Source: Notospermus geniculatus (lineage: Eukaryota; Nemertea; Pilidiophora; Heteronemertea; Lineidae). Taken from it: a stretch of DNA of 64,000 bases. The notes below the pieces were generated by a model. It did no database searches. It was not told the DNA's origin and saw only the letters and a list, made by a program, of their open reading frames with translations. The position numbers and the translations under genes are program-made. The stretch is from contig NMRB01000112.1 of NCBI GenBank assembly GCA_002633025.1, positions 440,125-504,124 on the forward strand, given 5' to 3'. This document shows positions 56,601 through 64,000 of the stretch, one piece after another (within the stretch, counting starts at the first letter, position 1; each line of letters opens with the position of its first letter).

Positions 56601-57749
56601 ATCCTGAAAGAAACAAAGAATCAAAGTTGATGCATGAAGGGGCTGGCCAATGGCATCAGACTGGCAATGCAATGAAACACATATACACTTTCTAGTAGAA
56701 TGATGAGGGAAGCCAAGTAAGCTGAACACTTTGAAAAAAAATAAGTTGCTTCTGTATTCCACACTCACCTCTGGTTTAAAGACTGTGCTGACATACACAT
56801 TTTGTCTTACTGTTGATAAGTCAGAGAAGTAAACAAGTCCCTCTCTTTCTTTCAAATCAGACAGGTCCATCTTACCCAGGGTGCTTAATGCTGATACTAC
56901 ACCATTCTTGAACACAATCACCGCATCTTCCTCTTTGTTTGAGAGGATTCTGTGAACTGGTGTAAATGCCTGGAATAATATCATCATCTTAATTCACTGA
57001 CTTCATATGTTGACCACAAATGAGGAATCCATCAAACAAATTCATAAATTGAGAAAATATATCTTTAAATACATAAGTGACTAGTGAGAAATATGTCTGC
57101 CAAAATTTGACCAATTGAGGCAGAATTATCAAATGTTCAATTTTGGAATTAGCTTACCTTAATCCGTTTGCAGTGTTCTAATGTAGTTTTTGTTGAGAAG
57201 ATGCGAATGACCTTGTCATTTGCAACTGTGACATAGTCTGATGTGGAATGAAACTGAACTGCAGGACAAGTTATGTTATGTCCATGTTTGATAGACCAAT
57301 TATGAATAGTCTTCTTATCAGAAGCCTGAAATATCAGTAGTAGAAAAATAAATAGTATGAATATAAGTTAACATCACAACAATGCAGAACTGAACAGAAG
57401 TTTTTAAACAGAAACAGAATGATGCCATATCTTCTTTTGAAACACCCTGTAGTGTAACTGTATGCTGTACATGTATCATGTACAATAGGCCCTACATGCA
57501 TGTCGTGTACATCTACACACTACAGACTACACACTGACACACGTGATTGTGAGATCGAACGATCAAATCAGAGAAAAATGCGAGATAAACCACACCTATC
57601 ACCCAAAAACCTACATTAAATAGGAAAGTATTCTTTGTTTTGCACGTGATTATTACATGATTATCATCATTTGAACTCTCAACACCGAGTAAATCAGCAT
57701 CTTTTGAGGAAATTTGGCAGAAAATCGTGCACTCACTGAGCGCAGCCAT
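53625..57749 (-). CDS. nol11: Nucleolar protein 11, complete copy
   Basis: Fourteen exons in coding order: 57749-57615, 57325-57158, 56969-56769, 56603-56459, 56264-56029, 55907-55728, 55586-55518, 55356-55166, 55052-54927, 54730-54623, 54423-54345, 54216-54136, 54022-53915, 53747-53625. They sum to 650 codons, 649 residues against about 719 in human. Family marks: start MAALSE and LLGVE, WSIKHGHNITCPAV, NDKVIRI, IGIWDTKYGTL, PDLPESV, ALDALL-like C-terminal helix and the end GLYSIEVLHIF (human GLYSIEVLELF). NOL11 is in the t-UTP subcomplex of the small-subunit processome, needed for rDNA transcription and 18S rRNA processing in the nucleolus. The exon 10-11 junction (donor GTATCC) was chosen because it alone keeps phase and matches the family. 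An alternative upstream acceptor would add nine residues to exon 11. Confidence 0.93.
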
Positions 57750-57889
57750 ATTGCAATTCCGCACCCTACTTCGCAATATCAAATTAAATAAAAATATCTA
57801 ACTCCCGTTAGGCCTACTCCTACTCAATTAAACAACGGAATTCACGCACACCCAGTTTCTATCATAAATGAATTATTTTATCTTAAACT

Positions 57890-58170
57890 TAGAATGGTGC
57901 ACACTTGACACTAGCGGCGAAATATCGTGCCTCATTTCACCACTAGCGTAGGTGGACGGCCGCCATTTTGGATTTTGCCGGCGCGCATGTAGAAAGAGTT
58001 CGGTCGGCCTAATCACACAATTCTTTCTAATTAGTATTCAGTTCATTTCTAATACCACTTGTTATCAACACGAAGTCCTNTTTTCTCAGGTAGACCCCCC
58101 AACAGGCCAAATATTGGGCGATTTCAAGGGGGTCGGGCAAAAAAGTGTGTTGGATTCATATGGAATGACT
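57890..58170. other. Junction between the two nol11 copies, with a single N at 58080
   Basis: Homology between the two nol11 copies ends at about 57899 (AGAATGGTG). The following 180 bp (CpG-containing, with a GCCGCCATTTTGG YY1-like motif) has no partner upstream of the second copy. An N at 58080 follows, then 90 bp of unique sequence, then the second copy starts at 58171 (CCTTGGTAAGTATGG). This looks like two contigs or haplotypes joined. Confidence 0.7.
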
Positions 58171-60682
58171 CCTTGGTAAGTATGGAAGAGGTCATCGCAA
58201 GCTCCTTGAGAAAATTATACGAAAAGGATACATAAGGGATGCCTTCACTAAGCTCACTGGACACTCTGCTTTGCTCTCCTGCAGCTGGGAACTAATCACC
58301 ACCTGATTTTCAACATCTGAAAACCTCTTGTCCTCCAACCTAAAATATGAACAAAACAATATCTACTGGTCTACAGTAAAACCTCTCCTTTGGCACTAGC
58401 CAATTGAGTAGATTTAGCCAGAGTGGCACGCCAACAGTAGGGATCAACTTGAGACCTTCTCACTGCTAGCCAGCAATCCAAGCCCCTACACAATGGTGGG
58501 TCCACAAGAATACCTCAGGCACCATAGATTCATACCTCAGATAATACTCCAGTACCTTGACAATTACCGACTCGGGAAGGTCTGGTATGCTCTCCATTGC
58601 CGTGTGGATGGTTGTAAGATCATCATGTTGGATGATCGCAGTACAGATCTTATCTACAATGCTGAAATATGAACACCAGAACACTGTAATTGTTTCCTAA
58701 AAGAGACAGTCACTGCTTACTATCCGTGCCAGTATGTTAGTGCATAAAGCAGGAGATGAGGTCAACTGGCTTACCTGGATGGCACAAGTTTGCATTTCAA
58801 AAGTTCAACAACCTGAGCAGATGGCCATAAGTTTTTCCCCTCTGTAATGAAGGACCAAATCTGCATTGCACTGTTCATCACATCAACGCTGTGGGTTCGC
58901 TCTCCCTTGGATACGGCGGTGAGAAAACTATTGACAGTAGCGGTAAACTTTGCTAAATCTCGTGCCTGAAATGAAGGAAATAGATTGAATTTAAAATAAA
59001 GAAGCACAATGAAAGGAAAGGAAGGGAAGGAAGTCAACGTTTATATCCACTGACAAATCCCATGGAGGCTTCAGCAACTTGAGCAGATGGCCAGAGTAAG
59101 GTTAGACCAGGGTCATCATACACTGTACGTACCTTTGCTGCCGTTTTGATTTTTGTCATTATTGCTGATAAATTGCTGTCAACTTGTTCCACTGATTCAC
59201 CCTGAAAAGAATAATACAATAGGCAATTTGAAATTTGGCAATATTCATATTTCACCATCTTTTTGCCACTTGTAACAAAGTTCACATCATGATGACAACA
59301 TTCATATACCATGTATACTGGTAATGATTATAACAACCAAATGAAGAATACCTGAGGTTCTAAATTCCAACTTGAAAGTTTGGGCTGCGCTGCCATCAAA
59401 TCTCTGCTCTCACTCATGGTCTGAGAGAGCTTTCCAAGGGCGGCTGAGAGCGTAGATGGGGTGATGTCCAAATGGTATTGGTAGATATTTTTCCCACAGG
59501 GAAGAAGAATTGAATTCCTATGTTTAAATAGCTGGAAGTGTGGAAAATAGCATCGAATCAAATGATGGAGATGTTGTTGTTACATTGCATGAAATTACAC
59601 AATCACTCCTAAAATTGCATTTATACTGAAATTTATCAGTACATACCTTGTGTGTTTCAGAATCCTCAGGATATTTTTTCCAATTCAACAATGTGCCATA
59701 TTTTGTATCCCAGATACCAATACCTTTCACCGACTCCTCTGACAGTAATGCAGACAAAGCAATGTGTGTACCATCTACACTCAGTATTTTCGTGTTGTTT
59801 GTTACATTTGGGATGTGCTGAAGTGTCTGAGCTTGGTCGGTAATTCCTCCGATTGGAAGCAACTGGAGACACCCATCCGACCCTTGAAATAAACAAGCAA
59901 AATCGGACTGAGGATACAAAAATTTATCAAAATGCTTCAAAATTCATTGAATATATCCTCCATTTTTCCTCATCATCACATGGAGCCCTTCACAGACATT
60001 GGTGCTGAGGTCACTTACCCTTATACCTCTACATAATATCATGATATAAAAACAAAGACTCTAAAAGCTACTAACACAGAAATAATAGATTTGATCTCTT
60101 CTCTTGGCACTGTTTGCAAACATCAAGCAACCTGTGGCCATTTCTTTTTATTGTTACTGTTCTTTCTTCATCATATTTCTCTCCAGCTTTGCGATTCATC
60201 ACAACTTCAATTCTTGAATCCTGAAAGAAACAAAGAATCAAAGCTGATGCATGAAGGGGCCGGCCAATAGCATCAGACTGGCAATGCACTGAAACACATA
60301 GTAGAATGATGAGGGAAGCCAAGTAGGCTGAATACTTTGAAAAAAAATAAGTTGCTTCTGTATTCCACACTCACCTCTGGTTTAAAGACTGTACTGACAT
60401 ACACATTTTGTCTTACTGTTGATAAGTCAGAGAAGTAAACGAGTCCCTCTCTTTCTTTCAAATCAGACAGGTCCATCTTACCCAGGGCGCTTAATGCTGA
60501 TACTACACCATTCTTGAACACAATCACTGCATCTTCCTCTTTGTTTGAGAGGATTCTGTGAACTGGTGTAAATGCCTGGAATAATATCATCATCTTAATT
60601 CACTGACTTCATATGTTGACCACAAATGAGGAATCCATCAAAAAAATTCATAAATTGAGAAAAATATATCTTTAAATACACA

Positions 60683-61086
60683 GAAGCAGAATGCTTGTTA
60701 TGTATTACACATGTCATATTTATTAAACCCTTTTCTTTCAGCTAAATTTGTTTCTCCTTAATTACATCCACTCCCTTTATTAGGTCCAGCGACCATCCGT
60801 GGGGCTTGGACACTTTTCTTTCCTTAATTACATCCACTCTCTTAATTAGGTCCAGCAACCAATTGTGGTGCTTGGACACTATTCTTTCCTTAATTGCTCA
60901 CTCATCCTGTCTACACAGGTGTTAGTTCTACATTTGGGTTTCAGCTCAGTCTTTTCTAGAGTTTCAGATTGTAAAGTTCCACTTGAAAAAGACCCCGGTT
61001 GGGGTCGAAAATTCGTGAATTCTGGAGATTGACTTCTTGCTTATTATCATTTTGTGTGTCAATTTTGTGCTTTTCTGTATCTTGGG
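60683..61086. mobile_element. 404-bp insertion with 14-bp target duplication in nol11 intron 2 (second copy)
   Basis: TCTTTAAATACACA flanks both sides (60669-60682 and 61087-61100), while the first nol11 copy has one such site at about 57061-57074 and no insert. Inside are two ~79-bp tandem units (CCTTAATTACATCCACTC ... GGTCCAGC(G/A)ACCA ... GCTTGGACAC) and a hairpin, AGACCCCGGTTGGGGTC. The long, variable-type target duplication suggests a retrotransposon fragment or SINE rather than a cut-and-paste element. Confidence 0.8.
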
Positions 61087-61401
61087 TCTTTAAATACACA
61101 AGTGACTAGTGAGAAATATGTTTGCCAAAATTTTATCAATTGAGGCAGAATTATCAAATGTTCAATTCTGGAATTAGCTTACCTTAATCCGTTTGCAGTG
61201 TTCTAATGTAGTTTTTGTTGAGAAGATGCGAATGACCTTGTCATTTGCAACTGTGACATAGTCTGATGTGGAATGACATTGAACTGCAGGACAAGTTATG
61301 TTATGTCCATGTTTGATAGACCAATTATGAATAGTCTTCTTATCAGAAGCCTGAAATATCAGTAGTAGAAAAAAAATAGTTATAGTATGAATATAAGTTA
61401 A

Positions 61402-61661
61402 CCCATTAGGCGCCAGACAAGTATAAATTATGTCAGCTTTTTTTCCCAGTGCTTTTCACTTTTTTACCATATCTTGGTTTTTTGCTCAAATGACAAAAAG
61501 AAAAAGTTGAAGATAAAGTGAACAAGTGATGTTTATTTTGTAGCTTATAACAACACTGGCTACATGATACAACTGGAGCCGAGGTTAAATTTTGTTGTTG
61601 GTTGCCTCTGTGACGGCCGGAAATCACACGGGCGGGTTTGAGCTATATGGCGCCTAATGGG
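61402..61661. mobile_element. 260-bp piggyBac-type MITE (TTAA target) in nol11 intron 1 (second copy)
   Basis: Perfect 13-bp TIRs CCCATTAGGCGCC / GGCGCCTAATGGG with TTAA on both sides (61398-61401 and 61662-61665). The first nol11 copy has the empty site, a single TTAA in AAGTTAACATC near 57367. No transposase frame. TTAA target duplication is the mark of the piggyBac superfamily. Confidence 0.9.
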
Positions 61662-62086
61662 TTAACATCAGAACAAGCAGAACTGAACAGAAGTTTTTAA
61701 ACAGAAACAGAATGATGCCATATAGCTTCTGCTTTAATTTAACTTCCAAGTTGGATTATCTTCTTTTGAAACACCCTGTAGGCCTAGTGTAGTGATCATG
61801 TACAATAGGCCCTACATGTATGTCGTGTACATCTACACACTACTACACTACATGCACCACAGACTACACTGACACACACGTGATTGTGAGATCGAACGAT
61901 CAAATCAGAGTAAAATGCGAGATTGACCACACCTATCACCCAAAAACCTACATTAAATAGGAAAGTATTCTTTGTTTTGCACGTGATTATTACATGATTA
62001 TCATCATTTGAACTCTCAACACCGAGTAAATCAGCATCTTTTGAGGAGATTTGGCAGAAAATCGTGCACTCACTGAGCGCAGCCAT

Positions 62087-62410
62087 ATTGCAATTCCGCA
62101 CCCTACTTCGCAATATCAAATTAAATAAAAATATCTAACTCCCGTTACTCCTACTCAATTAAACAACTGAATTAACGCGCACCCAGTTTCTATTATAAAT
62201 GAATTATTTTATCTTAAAATTAGAATGGTGAAAACATTTATTTACATTTTTATCCAATCCAAGTCAGCTGAAGATTAAGTTCTGAACAATCATTGACCTT
62301 GAACTGCGTTTTTTAATCTGTTCAGAAAGTCATGAAATGTTGGGAATTTTTCTCCATTTCCACGATTTCTCGCAATTAGAACGCTTATTTAGTGCAAAGG
62401 CGCCAGCTAA
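62087..62410. promoter_or_regulatory. Divergent promoter between nol11 (minus) and smg1 (plus)
   Basis: Only 324 bp separate the nol11 start codon (62086) from the smg1 start codon (62411), transcribed in opposite directions, so the two must share this interval for their promoters and 5' UTRs. No TATA box is evident; the sequence is AT-rich near nol11 and holds one GCGC word. Shared regulation of two RNA-metabolism genes is inference from spacing. Confidence 0.6.
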
Positions 62411-64000
62411 ATGAGTCAGAAATCTCCTGGAGGTCGTCCTGGGCGGCCTGACAGAGAGGGATTTGGGGCTTCCGCCAAGAAATATGAAAGCCAAAAACCC
62501 AAACAAAATGGGAGACAAATGCAAAGTGAAAACAGGACAGGCACTGGGTCTGCCGGTGGGTCTGGTTCTGGAACAAGTGCTTCTCTTGGTAACACACGTA
62601 ACACAAGTAAATCAAATGACAATGCAGGTAGACATGACCGTCCTGCCGCACACAGGTCTTGTAACGACTTGTCGATGAAATCATCAGAAAACCGTGATGT
62701 TTCAAGTCGAGGATCTGGGAGAGGAGGAGGAGGTGGACCAAGGCGAGCAGATGACAGACATGACCGATCCAACATTCGAGGTAAAGTCGAAACGTCTCCC
62801 AGTCCAGGGCCATCTCAAATTGCTCAGACCCAGACAACTCAGGCAGGAGTCGCCTCTGTCCAGAGAAATTCTCGAGGGTTTTCGTCGGAGAGGCCAAGGG
62901 GCAGACCTGTTCACCATCACGGTCGTGGGCAAGATGGTCATCATAATCCTCGCAGGGGAGGAGAATTTTATCCTTCTACTCATAGGCATGATAAGAGTGA
63001 AATGATGCCTCATCCGACTGGCATTCTCTCAAGGGAAAATATGCATATTGAAGTAAAATCATGGGGACAAGGTAACCATGCAAATTTTGGCTTTCCATTG
63101 CATGGTTTGTACAGTTATTTTTCTTCTTGCTTACTGCATGTTGATTTCTGGTGTCTCAATCAAACTTGTAAAGAACTCTTTGGATCAAGATATAGTTTGT
63201 ACATTTGTTTCAGGTCAGGGTCCACATTCATAAACATAAGTCAAAGGGTTATCTTTTGTGTTGAACAAAAGTTAAGTGTCATACTTAGACCTAAGAAGTT
63301 TTATGAAAGTGGACCCAGATCTCTTAGTTTAATGCATACATGTATATTGTTTCTCATCAATGGCGTTGTGTAGCTTTTCTTCATTAAGCTCATTATCAGC
63401 TTTTTGGCCTCATCAATTTTGTGTACCAGTATGTGGAACTTTTTTCTGTAGTTTTGTGTGTTATGGATTTTTTCTGTGACAAAAGGAAAACACATACAGT
63501 ACTGGTATATTGTGTTTCTGAACTCCATGTTTTTGTGCTTGTGTGAAAGCTCTTTTAACATTATGCTAAGTTGAAAAAAATATTGTGAGTCACTACATGG
63601 CAGCAGCAAATGTATGTAGGCTGCACCCTCTCTGAAGATGCTTCTCAATCCTTCCTAATGGGTGTCCTTCAATCCTTACATGTAGACTCTCTCACAACAT
63701 TGAAATTGACATCATCCTTAATTCAGAGCTGTCCTGATTAATACAGATTAATAGAAATTCACATTTTTGGGTCAGAACTTCAGTGTCCTTGTTAAAGATG
63801 TGTCCTTTTGGAGAATGTTCGTTAAAAGGAGGTTTCATCTTGTGCACAATTCATGACTACAGGTTGTTTTCATGTATTTTCATCATGTTTATTTCAGAAC
63901 CTAAGCCATTCTCTGATGATTCTCGCCTGTCACGTATGATGAGGAGGCTAAACAGAGAAGATGACAAAGAGCGGAGATTGATACTTATCCGACAGTTGAA
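62411..64000 (+). CDS. smg1: SMG1, nonsense-mediated decay PI3K-like kinase, N-terminal exons only (runs off the window)
   Basis: Exon 62411-63071 (ATG at 62411) and exon 63898 to the window edge join in frame at phase 1. The first ~220 residues are low-complexity: Gly, Ser, Arg and Asn-rich with GSGRGGGGGPRR, and HHHGRGQDGHHNPRRGG. The second exon reads DDSRLSRMMRRLNREDDKER, then RLILIRQLK, closely matching the conserved start of human SMG1's helical region (SRLSNLLRR-TREDDRDRRL---KQLK); human SMG1 also opens with a Ser/Gly/Arg-rich stretch. SMG1 phosphorylates UPF1 to trigger nonsense-mediated mRNA decay. The kinase domain is thousands of residues downstream, outside the window, so this call rests on ~35 conserved residues plus the N-terminal style and the ARL6IP1 linkage. 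Confidence 0.85.
63218..63318. mobile_element. Palindromic MITE in smg1 intron 1, same family as in the cpsf4 intron
   Basis: GGGTCCACATTCATAAACAT at the left and TTTTATGAAAGTGGACCC at the right; the inner pair TATCTTTTGTGTTGAACAAA matches the core of 17420-17540. Confidence 0.75.

Larger units (their letters stand above)
58171..62229 (-). repeat. Second, 3'-truncated copy of nol11 (exons 1-10) and its upstream flank
   Basis: All ten exons have the same length as in the complete copy: 62086-61952, 61350-61183, 60575-60375, 60220-60076, 59882-59647, 59531-59352, 59201-59133, 58965-58775, 58661-58536, 58339-58232. Frames are intact with few substitutions (for example F to C in exon 2, T to A in exon 3, F to Y and T to M in exon 6). 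Exons 11-14 are missing: the copy starts in the intron after exon 10. It is longer than the first copy because of two clean insertions (60683-61086, 61402-61661). Its 5' flank, unlike the first copy's, leads directly to smg1. Best read as the alternative haplotype or a partial tandem duplication. Confidence 0.88.

Noticed and set aside
62416-63013. Minus-strand and alternative-frame open frames over smg1 exon 1
   Set aside because: Shadows of the low-complexity Gly/Arg/Ser coding exon; no family match.

Overview
This window is eukaryotic nuclear DNA from a marine invertebrate deuterostome. Genes are split into short exons with GT-AG introns, and their proteins match animal families almost colinearly. 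The sequence between is AT-rich and full of short terminal-inverted-repeat (TIR) elements. Frequent AGGCCTA and ACCGGTA words and the dispersed AGCTCACC-type repeat make an echinoderm most likely, with hemichordate or amphioxus as alternatives; the species is inference.

Layout, left to right: arl6ip1 (+, first exon missing) with a long 3' UTR; a repeat-bearing intergenic stretch; a single-exon bHLH transcription factor (+); cpsf4 (-), whose N-terminal exon probably lies near or in a 436-bp N gap; an arrestin-domain gene (+, 5' end missing); bud31 (+); crlf3 (-, complete); an unrecognised two-TM protein with three PPxY motifs (+); nol11 (-, complete, most exons present twice); and the first two coding exons of smg1 (+), running off the right edge. 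I rebuilt exon junctions by reading frame, splice sites and remembered family proteins, not by alignment software.

Four genes act in RNA metabolism: CPSF4 (3'-end processing), BUD31 (splicing), SMG1 (nonsense-mediated decay) and NOL11 (rRNA synthesis and processing). ARL6IP1 shapes the ER. CPSF4/BUD31 and ARL6IP1/SMG1 are each close neighbours in vertebrates (from memory), so the window may keep parts of two old linkage groups.

The main structural feature is five partial direct duplications: cpsf4 3' end, arrestin exons 9-10, bud31 exons 1-2, a 1.65-kb intronic or intergenic block, and nol11 exons 1-10. Several copies differ by clean transposon insertions with a matching empty site in the other copy. 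Two duplications sit at single-N join scars. Two haplotypes of a very polymorphic diploid joined in series explains this best, though real tandem duplication is not excluded. I found no CRISPR array, operon or clearly new molecular system.
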